From assembly GCA_013397115.1 (NCBI GenBank), contig VWZW01002568.1:2000073-2064072 (forward strand): a stretch of DNA of 64,000 nucleotides, read 5' to 3'. The notes under the pieces were generated by a model, which saw nothing but the letters and a program-made list of their open reading frames with translations, did not search any database and was not told where the DNA came from. Positions 21,601-32,425 of the stretch are shown piece by piece (positions within the stretch are counted from its first letter, which is position 1; the number at the start of each line of letters is the position of its first letter). Source of the stretch: Edolisoma coerulescens (Eukaryota > Chordata > Aves > Passeriformes > Campephagidae). Made by a program: the position numbers and the translations under genes.

Positions 21601-22252
21601 CACAAGCACCATTTTTTCACATGCTACCTCAAACATAACTCTTAACAAAAAAATATTTCAGTTTGTAGTAGGTTAAATGTCCATCAAGAAGGAGCAAAGC
21701 ACCCTGCTGTACTGTGGGGATAGGGACTAAATGTCTTCTGGATGACTGTCCAGAATTATTTTCCTGATTTTGTATGAAGGCACCTGCACAAACACATACA
21801 ACACATTCACCATTGTGCTTCTTGTTCTTTCATATTTATATTGATATTAGGAAGATTTTGCAAAAGAGGGATTTCTATCTGTAAATACATCACAGTACAT
21901 ATTATACACAGACATTCACAGGAAGATAAACTATGTGATAGACATCCCTGACTCTCCAGCTGTGCAAGACTGTAACAGTCACAGCAATCACCTCTGTCTT
22001 CTCTTGACAAATTAATGAGCCGTGCTTGAAGTGACCCTAACAAAGGAGTTAAATTAAAATCATGTATAAAAGCACTTCAAATCATAGCAGACAAGCCATA
22101 TTTTTTAAAGGCTCGGCAGTGTGATACACAGATTTACTGACTAATACCTGACCACAGCAGGGTTTTCAAGGCTCCCTTCAGCCTCATTTTCCTGGGCCAC
22201 AAATGAACATCCAGTCCGTGCTGATTAAAGAGCTTTTTGCTGCGGTTATGTT
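18700..22252. other. intron, no gene seen
   Basis: Apart from A/T-rich patches I see no exon, RNA gene or recognisable transposon. The part at 18700-19030 retains CpGs and may extend the conserved block. Confidence 0.45.
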
Positions 22253-22590
22253 ATAGATTCATAAAATCATTAAGGTTAGGAAATACCTCTAAGATTATTG
22301 AGTCCAGCCATTAACCCAGCGCCCCTGTGTTTACCTCTAAACTATGTCCCCAAATGCTCCATTCACTCACAAGCCTTTTGAGCATTTCCAGGAATGGTGA
22401 CTCCACCACTGCCCTGGGAAGCCTGTCCCAATGCCTGCCCACTCTTTCAGTGAAGGATTTGTCTCCTAATATCCAGCATAAACCTCCACCAGTGCAACTT
22501 GAGGCTGTTTTCTCTTATCCTGTTGTTCACTAGCTGGGAGAAGAGACAAGCCCTCCCCTGGCTCCAACCTCCTTGCAGAGAGATGTTGAG
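22253..22590 (-). mobile_element. CR1 LINE 3' fragment (TGGTGACTCCACCACTGCCC type)
   Basis: Antisense: 'ataaaatcattaaggttagg', 'ggtgactccaccactgccct', 'cttgaggctgttttctctta' and the upstream 'ggctccaacctccttgcaga' region. Confidence 0.9.
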
Positions 22591-23334
22591 AGTTATATTG
22601 ATGTAAGATAAATCACTGGTCTGAAAGCCCAGGGAGATGGGTCTGGCAGGAGTGCAGGTTCTGTGTATATCTGATGGTCCGGTTGGGTTTTGTGTGACTC
22701 AGGTGTGAAAATATTCCCCTCTTCCTTCCACAGAAAAATACATGGAATACTTAGTCTGACTTGTAATCCCAGCCCCACTATCCGTGCCTATGCCAGCATG
22801 TGCTGCTTAAATGGAGACGGATAGACAGTGGGGACAGTACATGTCCCAACAGGAAAACCCTGATTTCATTTCACAGGTTATCTGTGGCTTTATTGCATCA
22901 GAAGTGTCAGCCATGAGTAATTCCAGAAAAGCTATGACTGATGGGGAGCAATAAATTAACAGTGCAGAGGAGCCCGAGCAGCTGAGGATGGACGAGTTCT
23001 GAGCCGGTCCTATGATCTGGTGATGAGAGTGTTCTCTTCAATAAAGGTGCCAGGTCCTCCCATATTTGGGACAGTGAATCTGTGGCTTTAAGCTGGCACT
23101 GCTCTTGTGTCTGTAGTAAAACAGCCTTCTTCCTACAGAACTCTCCTGGTCCTTGCTCCTTGGAATTTTTTCACAGAGTGTGCACAGATAGGAAGACAAA
23201 CCACAGCTGGGAGAGCAGTCCCAGTGTGGAGATGTCATTTCTGCCTGAAAAAGCAGCCTTGAGGTTTCTTTGCTGGCACATGGAAAACGGTGCTTCCCTC
23301 CTTTAAATGGTCTCGTGGGATCATGTCTTGGGAT
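22591..23334. other. intron, no gene seen
   Basis: No supported exon or repeat. Confidence 0.4.
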
Positions 23335-23530
23335 GGTGCAACTCATGGAATGCTTTGGGTTGAAAGGGACCTTGAAGCTCATCAAGTTCCTAACCCCCTG
23401 CCATGGGCAGGGACACCTTCCACTATCCCAGGTTGCTCCAAGCCCCATCCAGTCTGGCCTTGGACACTTCCAGGAATGGGGCAGCCACAGCTTCTCTGGG
23501 CAACCTGTGCTGGGGCCTCCCCACCCACTG
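23335..23530 (-). mobile_element. CR1 LINE 3' fragment
   Basis: Antisense: 'ggaatgctttgggttgaaag', 'ccatgggcagggacaccttc' and 'aacctgtgctggggcctccc'. Confidence 0.93.
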
Positions 23531-23718
23531 TAAATCTTCTCATGTCATTTTTCTGCTGTCCCATTTTACAGTGTCCTCCAGTGTAACACAAACAGCTCTG
23601 CTAACAACAGTGATGTTGGTTCTGCTGATCAAAAATACAGTATGTCTCCAGAATTTGGCCCTGATTTAAGATTTGATCTTGTAAATAATAATTTCTCACT
23701 GGGCTTAATGCAACACTG

Positions 23719-23925
23719 CAAAAAAAAAACCAAAACAGCGAAACCCCAAAACCAAAAGCATAAAAGCAAAAAAACCAACAAAAAAAAATCCCCAACAAAC
23801 CCAAAAGAAAACAAAAATAAAATCCTCCCCCCCCAAAAAAAACCCCAAAACCCCAAACAAACAAAAAACCCCACCTACATCTGAAACCAACAAACCAAAA
23901 ACAAAACAACAAACCAAAATAAAGA
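23719..23925. repeat. A/C-rich low-complexity tract
   Basis: About 200 bp of A-runs and C-runs with almost no G or T on the plus strand. The minus strand is T/G-rich and gives long Phe/Gly/Trp-rich frames that are not genes. Confidence 0.92.
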
Positions 23926-24987
23926 TTCCTACAGTCACCGACCAGTGTCCTCCCTGTGGCTGCTTCTCCACCACAAACCACACAGTGTCTACTAAAAAAG
24001 TTGAGCATGTGAAAAGCAGTTTGTATCACCGGCAGACATCAGGATGGTCCAGGGGTCAGCAGTAAATGGGAGAGGATGTGGTATTAATTAAGAGGGTAAG
24101 TCTTAGACAAATCCAATTTCTTTCTTGCATAGATGGAATATATGGAATATACTTATACTTGGGTAAGGCTCAGCAGTGCACAACATCAAAAAATAACATT
24201 ATGCAATATCAAGAGAGTACAGAATAAGGCTGCCAAACATCAAATCCCATGTCCCCTATTAAAAACAGATGGGATATTACCTTTTTCATATTACCCATAT
24301 GCTTTTAATACAGTTTCAGGATCTGATGCTGAAATACACTGCTGTCGGCTCCCATCCCAGCCCTGCTCCTCATAGCCTCCTCTGTAGATAAAGGCTAACA
24401 TCTGGGCTGTGCAAATAGTGGCTTTAAGAGGCTGAAAAGAACAGGACAGGGACAGAGGAAGGAGGGAGAGAAAGCGTTGTTCGTTGTTGTGGAGGAGAGG
24501 GGAAAAAACGACCTTCAAAAAGTGAGTCTGGGTACCGAATATCAATAAAATTTATTATGTACAAAACTGCCCAAGAACTCTGTAACTGGCAGAGCCCAAA
24601 AGGGATCTCCAGTGAGAAATTATTGTAGAGCAAAGGAGTGTCTGGTGTTGTTCTGTCAAAAGGAGATGCAGGTCTGTTACTGTATCTTCATGGAGATACA
24701 AATATAAAGCCACTACTGATAAAATGCATGGGAGGTTTTGTGGGCTGATAAATTATGAACAGACGAGTCAAACATGGGGGCCCAGATCATGTGGGATGTA
24801 GGATCTGGGCGAATAGACGCAATTGGGTTGTGGAAAGTTAGAACTGAAAAGGAATTGAAGAATACAGTGAGCAAACAGAAGACCATGAGCTCTCCTCTTT
24901 GTGTGGGAGAATGGGTTAATGGGGTCATTGAATTGTGCCAGTAGAAACTGGGATTTTATACCACTTTTACATTTGGCACAATTCCAT
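23926..24987. other. intron, no gene seen
   Basis: No supported exon or transposon. Confidence 0.45.
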
Positions 24988-25142
24988 ACAATCATAGAAT
25001 ACCGGGTTGGGAGGGACCTCAATGATCATGTGGTCCAACCTTTCATGGAAAAATCATGGCCTAGCCAAGGTGACTCAGCACCCTGTCCAGCTGAATCTTT
25101 AAAATGTCCAAAGCTGGGGAATCCACCAAGAAGGAAATCTTG
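24988..25142 (-). mobile_element. CR1 LINE 3' fragment
   Basis: Antisense: 'atcatagaataccgggttgg', 'gagggacctcaatgatcatg' and 'aaagctggggaatccaccaa'. It is a diverged subfamily. Confidence 0.8.
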
Positions 25143-25918
25143 ACTTTCACTCATGCAGACTTCTAAAAGGATGCAGAAAGCAGAGATAGAGAAAGAAAGA
25201 AACACTCATCAGAACTCAAACCTTTCAAATTTTTTTCACAGTAGACAGTGAGGTGATTTGATTACTCTGAAGGTATCTGGAGGGGCAGGAGGAAGACTCA
25301 ATTCCCAGAAAGTTACTGACGTAAAAGTGGAGGAAAGAACAAGAAGCTCTCATGAGAAGCTGAAGGGAGAGGCTGACAAGAGAAAATGGGCAAGAATTTG
25401 TGACAGCAAGAACAGGAATAGCATCCAACATCTAGACACATGTTCAGGTAGTACTGGATGTGTCCAGCTCTTGTATCATCAAGACCACATGGTTTTCTAG
25501 AATTTTAGCTAAAAAGAAAGATTGACACTAAGGCATCAAAGTGAAGGGTAGTGGCCTGTATCATGCAGGATATTGAAGTAAAAGGTTAAATAGACTTTTG
25601 CGGCCTTAAATTTTAAAAGTATATGAATAAATGTTTAGATCTTCAAGATAGTTAAGGCAACAACCCATCTTCAATAACACACGCCTGCTGCCACATCAAT
25701 TTATAAACATTCATAAATTAAATTGTTTAGAATTTAAGAGCTATGATAGCCTGAATTAACCCAATTCTTTATAGTTTCAAGGCAGACTTCCAGGAGCTCT
25801 GTTCCTCATTTAAAGCGCCACTGACATCTCTGCACCACAGAGATTCATGAGCACCAACAGAAAAACATGGTAATTGATACCTGGGAGTCCGGCTAGTACT
25901 TGGGCATAGCTCTGACAT
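25143..25918. other. intron, no gene seen
   Basis: AT-rich, with nothing recognisable. Confidence 0.45.
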
Positions 25919-26095
25919 CACAGAATCATGGAATGGTTTGTGTTGGAATGGACCTCAAAGATGATCTCATTCCACCCTCTGCCATGGGTAGGGACATCTT
26001 CCAAAAGACCAGGTTGCTCCCAGCCCTGTCCAACCTGGCCTTGGGCACTTCTAGGGATGGGGCAGCCACAGCTTCTCTGGGCAACTCATGGAAAC
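25919..26095 (-). mobile_element. CR1 LINE 3' fragment
   Basis: Antisense: 'cacagaatcatggaatggtt', 'gggacatcttccaaaagacc' and 'gcttctctgggcaactcatg'. It lies about 125 bp beyond the donor of the large exon. Confidence 0.93.
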
Positions 26096-26221
26096 TTTAT
26101 AGTGTGTTTCAGATTGGTTAGTCAGATTTCAGTCAATGGAGAACTTAATAAGCAAATCAAGTGGATAAATTGCCTCATTACACTTAAATCAGTATCTTGT
26201 GATGATAGATCTGCTACTTAC

Positions 26222-27227
26222 CTACTGTTACCTTCTGCTGGGGACAGCAAAGCAGACTGGATCACCATTAAGGTATCAATTGGCAAGCCAAGGCCACTCT
26301 GAAGATCTCCAGTCTGGTGAGTGTTGATAATTGTTTTGGCCAAACTCTTTAAGCTGTCACTTGTCAACTCATTTCTTGGATGACTTGGCAGATCACCAAG
26401 CTCAATGATCAGCACTCTTGATGGACCAGCCCCCTCAGGTGAATGCAGAGCCCGGGTGCTCCCTGGTTGTGTCCCTTCTTCCCGTGGGCCATATCTGCTA
26501 CGAAAGGCTGTGCAAAATGCCATGTTGGGGCAATGATACCTCTTTTTGCTGGCATTGGCTGAGATTACCTTCAGCATGCTTTCACCGCCCAGCACATTAT
26601 GGACTACTCTGACTTGGTTATGACCAACCTTCAAGAAACCAGCCAATCGACGTATTATGGTTGCCTCACCCTCTTCCCCAACAGCCTCAGGTACAGTGAA
26701 AGCCACAAGAAGGGAAAGGCCAGCAACTATTTCCACGGGTTCCTTCTCATGGAGGAGAACATAGAGAAGGTTGTCCTCAAAGCTGAAGTAATTGGCTCCT
26801 GCCCCTTCGTTCAGTGAAAAAGAAGACGGGGTTGGAGGGACATAATTCCCTTGGATGAAAACACGAAGGCTGAGTGGTTCAGTGAAGAATATGGCCAGAG
26901 GCAGCCTGGTTGTGTTTTGGCCACTGAGGAGGTAGAGTCTGAAAGCCAGAGGTGCCAGGTCTGGGAAGCAAACCGTGGTGAGTTTGGTGGATGGCAGAAC
27001 AGAGAAGAAAGTAGAACGATGCTCTGCAGGGTAGCACAAAGAATGTGAGCTCTCATCACTGAAGGTATCCATAAAACTGCCAGTCATTGTAACCACTGGG
27101 AACAGTTTCTGGCTGTCCACACTGGAGTCCAAGTTTTCTAAGATGACAAGTGCATGATCTGTCTGTTTGCAGAAGTAGCCTTGTACTGAGGGCTTGAAGA
27201 GGCACTTACTGTCATCTCTGTAAATTC
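26222..27227 (-). CDS. PKHD1: PKHD1 (fibrocystin) large ectodomain exon
   Basis: This is a 1006-bp exon of a huge extracellular receptor-like protein. The minus strand has a pyrimidine-rich tract ending CAG at 27228 and a consensus GTAAGT donor at 26221-26216. Between them the frame is fully open for 334 codons, entered with two leftover bases and left with two (AG). It starts IYRDDSKC and continues through a Cys-containing segment (GYFCK), a PVV-MTGSF block, the sequons NTT (about residue 104 of the exon) and NAS (about 224), and a basic KKR next to YHCPNMAFC (227-237). The layout matches the membrane-proximal ectodomain shared by fibrocystin and fibrocystin-L. The downstream transmembrane exon favours fibrocystin, a primary-cilium membrane protein of kidney and bile-duct epithelia. 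KKR could be a proprotein-convertase site (inference). The residue at 27132 is a TTG leucine inside the exon, not a start codon. A CR1 fragment lies about 125 bp beyond the donor. Confidence 0.87.
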
Positions 27228-28442
27228 CTGGAAGAGAAAAAAGGGAGATGGGGGAAAAAATTAATTGTTTCAGACATCATCTCAAAAAGATTTTTAATAG
27301 CTCCTTATTTTCCCATTCCAAATTTAAAGTCATTTTGTCAGTGCTAAAATTTTACATAGTTTTAAGAGAAGCCTGGGAACTAAGGGATATTAAATAGGTA
27401 GAAACCGCATCTACCTCTAGATATCCTAGAGTCGAAAATTGTTGAAGACTGAAAACAAATGACAGAGAAGCATCACCTACACCTACCTTGTTCTTTCTAG
27501 ATCTCGAACTATGATATCTATTCAACGAGCAGACATGCAAGACAGAATTTTTGTCTGACCCAGCACTACATCCCTATGTCCTTGTGTCTTCTACATTTTC
27601 TTGGTCCCAAGCCTGCAGCAGGGTGATGAATCAGGGCATAACTGCAATTCTTTGGGAGGACAATTTAACTCCACAAAATGCTGTCTCATCCCACTCACAA
27701 AGACTGCTTCAACCAGAAAACACTAGAAAGGACCAGAACATCATTAATCTGCTCCAGTGATGAACCACCTCATCAAGTTTTAGAGCTGGAAGAAACCACC
27801 AGTTTCAGATATCTACAAATAAAGGAGACTCTCACACGTGTTCCAAATGTCCAAACTCCCACTTCAGTCAGTGGAGATGTGGAATTTCAACCATTTGCTC
27901 ACAGTCAGGGGTCTAGATCTGTTTGGGATGCCCTGAGGTACCTGAGACATGTGACACAGGGTATACAGAAGACCTATGCCCTTCAAGGACACCACCGCAC
28001 TGCACCAGAAATTACACTAAATACACATTTTTGATAACTGTAACACACCCAGTTCCCCAGCCATCAATACAAAGATGTTTAAAACCAATGAAATTCACCC
28101 TAAAGTACTTCTGTTTAATCATCTGGATTGCACTTTGCTATCCTATAACTTTATTGATCAGAGGTGGGATCCTTTCACTTAAACACAAGTGCAGAGTGTC
28201 ACCTGGGCTTCTTTTGGTAGCTGCAACATCTGTAGAGGTAACACACAATCAAGCAGAGTGCAAAAGACACTTCAGACAACACTTTGTTCTTTCACTGAAT
28301 ACAACAGGGGTGAAGATCCTTACACATTTCTCAGGATTTGCCAGTAAATCCCCTCCCAAGTGTCTCTGGAGACAAGTCAAGAGGATCCTTTAATGGAAGG
28401 CTCTGTAGAGAGGAGATGTAGTGCACACAGTCTTCTGAGTTA
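27228..28442. other. intron upstream of the large exon
   Basis: Begins with the acceptor tract of the large exon. No further exon or repeat recognised. Confidence 0.5.
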
Positions 28443-28680
28443 GAGTCACAGATTCACAGAACGGTTTGGGTTGAAAGGTTGGACCTTAAATATCATCTAG
28501 TTCCAACCTTTGTGCAAAGGACCACCTTCCACTAGACCAGGCTGCTCAGAGCCCCATCCTATATGTCCTTGAACACTTCCAGGGATGGGGAATCCACAGC
28601 TTCTCTGGGCAACCAGTGCCTCAGCATTCTCACAGTAAAGAATTTCTTCCCAATACCAAATTTAACCCTAGCCTTGTTAG
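28443..28680 (-). mobile_element. CR1 LINE 3' fragment
   Basis: Antisense: 'gattcacagaacggtttggg', 'gcttctctgggcaaccagtg' and 'ctcacagtaaagaatttctt'. It has a small local duplication (ggtt ggacc). Confidence 0.92.
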
Positions 28681-29286
28681 TTTGATGTCATTTCCCCTTA
28701 TGCTGCCACTCCATACCTTTGTCAAAAGTTCTGAAAGGTGCTGTAAATTTACAGTGTGCTCCATATGACCAAATACAGGTCTCTGCTTTAAGATGAGAGA
28801 AATTGTGCCTCGGGCTCTAACTATGAGATCACCACTGATTATAAAGAGAGAATAAAAGTAAATGAGTTCAGATACAGGCACCAAAAACATAAACATTTCT
28901 GCCTGGAGTATCTTATGAAAAGATGTGTGTCTGTTTTTCCTTCCTCTCTTCAAAACAAAATCAAAGGAGGAATTTGCTGCTGTAGCCAGCAAGAATCCTC
29001 CTGCCCTCACCCAGCCTGCTCCGTCCTTAGTCAGGTGTGCTCACAAACGTGTTGGGCAAAGCGTGGACAATGTCCAAACTAACTCTGTGATCCTCATTCA
29101 GCACTTGGGGACAGTATTCAGGTCACATAAAAAATAAAGAACAGCAACATCCCTGAGAGTCACAAACTTCTGAATGAATAAGAGGACATTAGGACAAAAG
29201 GACATCCCTTATCAAGGACATATTATGTGAAAATTTCTGCTAGATAAAAGTAGCAGACTCCTAGAAAAGAAATGAACCATGAGAAA

Positions 29287-29402
29287 TGTTGGATGGGGCT
29301 CTGAGCAATGTGGTCCAGTGGAAGGTGTCCCTGCCCAGGGGGAGGTGTGTTGGAACTGGATGATCTTTAAGGTTGCTTCCAACCCAAGCCATTCTCTGAT
29401 TA
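29287..29402 (+). mobile_element. CR1 LINE 3' fragment, short
   Basis: Sense: 'ttggatggggctctgagcaa', 'gtggaaggtgtccctgccca' and 'ttccaacccaagccattctc'. Confidence 0.9.
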
Positions 29403-30079
29403 TTTTAATTAATTCTGGGCTTTGCCTTTAGTTACATCTAAAATCCTGGATCCTGTGAGTACTCACCTACTCTGTATTTCCAGGGGAATCTTCATGTGCA
29501 GATCATGGTCTGTGAGCATTCCCCAGAATGAGCTCTGCCTCTGCACATCCCCAAGGGAAGCAATGGAAATACATAAATGTCGAGCTCTGCTCAGGAAGGA
29601 TGTCCAAGTGAGATAGGATCTGTATAAAACCCCCTATTTTTAGACACCAGCTTACAAATTTGATTCCTTTTTCTTGCCTTTCCCTGTCTTTTTTTGCTTT
29701 ATCAGTGTAAAGTATTTTGCTGCAGTATTTTGCTGTCGGTGTGTGCTGGAGGCAAAAAGAGAGCAAGGAACAACTCTGTTCAGAACAGAAGTGGAAATGC
29801 TGCACTTGGAGACGTTGGAATTGTCCCGGAGCGCTGGGAGGATGCGCCATGACTCCGGCAGCCTGCTCACAAAGGCTGACACATCTCATCCACTGCTCTC
29901 CCGGAAACACCCCATCTCCCCCTGGTGACATTTCTCATGTCTACAAATGGGATTTGATGATATTTCATGATTTCCCAGGACTTTCCTTTGCCCTGCCTGC
30001 CTTGCAAAGGGGGCTGGCTTGGTTTCCTGCTCACACTCACACACACACCCATGCACACACACGCATCGTTGCTCGTCTC
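29403..30079. other. no gene seen
   Basis: Only an AC-rich microsatellite at 30031-30065. Confidence 0.4.
30031..30065. repeat. (AC)n microsatellite
   Basis: Interrupted CA repeat. Confidence 0.85.
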
Positions 30080-30570
30080 CTTCCAAATGGCCTTATCTGC
30101 CACTCACAATTTCTGCAGCCTGCAATTTCGATCACTTTTAAATGAAACCCATGCTGGCCTTAGTAATCATAATGTCATTTACAATTTACCACAAAACACG
30201 TTTATTCGGTTAGTAGCACATTGGAGAAAGAGAACTCCATATGAACTCGCCACTGAAGCCCTAATCTGATTATTTCCTCATGAAAATCCAAGCAGGGGTG
30301 CTTGTAAGAGGGGTCTGAGAGGAGAAGAAAAAAGTGAGTCCTGACCACAGCTGACTCTGATAATCAATGCGAACAGATAAGTGACGCGGCGTGTCACGGC
30401 CAGCAGCTAATCTGCCCCAGGGCTTTCCTCTAAAAAAGGCCAGAGTGGACAGGACTTAATAAATACTGAGTGACCACTGAATATTGAGCTGACATGTGCT
30501 ATTTACATTGGTGATGAACAATAGCAGTGATAAATTCCAGAAGCATCCCCCCATAATGGATGAAATTGGA
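30080..30570. other. candidate conserved non-coding element
   Basis: Transposon-free, with homeobox-type cores (AGTAATCATAATG, 'gaaattggattacacagg'), GATAA, and an unusual CpG cluster 'gtgacgcggcgtgtcacggc' in AT-rich surroundings. No coding frame with splice sites. Enhancer-like, but untested. Confidence 0.4.
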
Positions 30571-31104
30571 TTACACAGGTTCTATTTGTATGTGTTTGCA
30601 CACACACACGTGTGTGAGAGGGAGTGCAAAATGGGGAAAAAAGAAAGAGTCAACCATAGTCCCTAGAAATGCGTGGGAAAGATCAAGATATTCACATACT
30701 ATTGAACATTATGCTGGGATCTTGTGCAGCCAGTCAGAGGAAGGGGACATGTATGCTTTGGGCTCATAAATTCACCTGTTTGTCCTGCTCCACACAAAAA
30801 GGAGAGAGAAATGATACGTGGAATGTGTGTGTCCACCTTCTGCAGATAATTCCTCCACCTCAGCGATCAGGCTTTGCTTTTTGCAGGTTCCCCCCATCAT
30901 CAAGGCAAATTTATTATTTATTTATATACATAAACATACATCTAGATGAGATTTTAGCACTCAGGTTGCTTCTAGGGCTCCTGACAAATATTAACTTTGT
31001 GTCAATATTTTTCCTTCCTGTCGTGAAATGAGGATTTTCCACCTCATTTCACATTTGAAAAGAAAAATGTGCCGAGGGGGCCCTCTTTGCTAAGGGAAAA
31101 AAAC

Positions 31105-31129
31105 CCACCACCACTACCACCACCACCTC
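31105..31129. repeat. (ACC)n microsatellite
   Basis: ACC units with one CTA interruption. Confidence 0.85.
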
Positions 31130-31269
31130 ATATCCTTTATTTAAAAAAATTGAGAGAGGTTGAAGGAGGGAAGAGCATTTTCTAAAATAGATGTTTTGAC
31201 TTAAAGGCACATAGAGTCCTTTACAAGTCTCCTTCCTTTTCCCTTGTTCCCCAATGCCAAATAAATAAA

Positions 31270-31720
31270 ATAAAATAAATTCTACATTTAAAATTGAATG
31301 AAATACATCAACATTAATGATTTTCCCCTTCAGGTTAACACCACCATTTGCTTCAATAATTTTTACCCATTTCGTGATAGATTTCACAATTCATGGTACA
31401 AGGAAAAATAGAGTCTTTTTTTGACAAAAACAAAAGGCAATGTCAGTTTTTTATCAAAATAAAATAAATCTCCCACAATTTTCTTTCCATCTGACTGGAT
31501 TTGCCCGTCAGTTATTTCTAATTTAACTACAATTATAGCTACAAAAATATAAAAGCAAGGAGGGGAGGAAGGGGAAGGGAAGAGATAAATGGGACACTGT
31601 TTAGAAATTGCGATTCATTGGCCTTGGGCTGGCCAGCACATATCTCTGCTGAGGGGGAAATATTCATCAGCATTAACTGTTCCTTTTGACCTGCTGACAT
31701 TCAAATGGGAAATAAAGGAA
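31270..31720. other. candidate conserved non-coding element
   Basis: AT-rich, transposon-free, with repeated ATTAA/TAAT cores, 'ttgcgattcattggccttgg' and 'atattcatcagcattaactg'. It resembles a slowly evolving regulatory block. Assignment rests on composition only. Confidence 0.33.
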
Positions 31721-31847
31721 AAAGGAAAAAAAAAAAAAGGCCCCCGGAATAGCATCTTAAAAATCTAGAAAAGGTAAATTATTCTGAGTTCAGTTGCACA
31801 GGAAGGCACAGTGGTACAAATGTTTCTCATGTGTTTGTGTACAAATG

Positions 31848-32425
31848 TGCTGGTTTTGGCTCAGACAGAGTTAATTTTCCTCACAGTAGCTGTTTGGGGC
31901 TATATTTTGGGTTTGTGCTGAAAATGGTGTTAATAACACAGAGATGTTTTCATTATTGCTGAGCAGAGCTTGCACAGAGTCGAGGCCTTTTCTGCTCCTC
32001 ATCCCACCAGTGAATGGGCTGGGGGTGCACAAAGATTTGGGAGGGGACACAGCCAGGACAGCTGACCCCAGGTGACTCAAGGGATATTCCAGACCATGTG
32101 GGGTCATGCTTAGCATTTAAAGCTGGGGGAAGAAGAAGGAAGGGAGGGACATTTGGAGTGATGGCATTTGTCTTCCCAAGTCCCTATTCCATGTGATGGG
32201 GTCCCACTGGGATGGCTGAACACCTGCCTGCCCATGGGAAGTGGTGAATGAATTCTTTGTTTTCCTTTGTTTGCTTACACAACTTTTACTTCCCCTGTTT
32301 AAAGGTCTTTATCTCAACCACAAGTTTTCTCCCTTCTACCCTTCCAATTCTCTCCCGCATCCCACCAGGGCAGAGTGAGTGAGGGGCTGTGTGGGGTTCA
32401 GTTGCCAGCTGGGGTTAAACCATGG
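31848..32425 (+). mobile_element. endogenous retrovirus solo LTR
   Basis: About 575 bp matching a common avian ERV LTR. It opens 'tgctggttttggctcagaca', continues 'cacagtagctgtttggggct', 'gggaggggacacagccagga' and 'gagtgatggcatttgtcttc', and closes 'gccagctggggttaaaccat'. A TATA-like CATTTAAAG is at 32114 and a TTTAAA-containing poly(A)-signal-like region at about 32298. No gag, pol or env lies on either side, so it is a solo LTR left by recombination. I could not define a clear target-site duplication. The class (ERVK or ERVL-like) is uncertain. Confidence 0.85.

Noticed and set aside
23601..24029. 142-codon minus frame rich in Phe, Gly and Trp, resembling a membrane protein
   Set aside because: It is the translation of the T/G strand of a low-complexity A/C tract.
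28630..29010. 126-codon minus frame
   Set aside because: Its C-terminal part overlaps an antisense CR1, and the rest shows no coding features.
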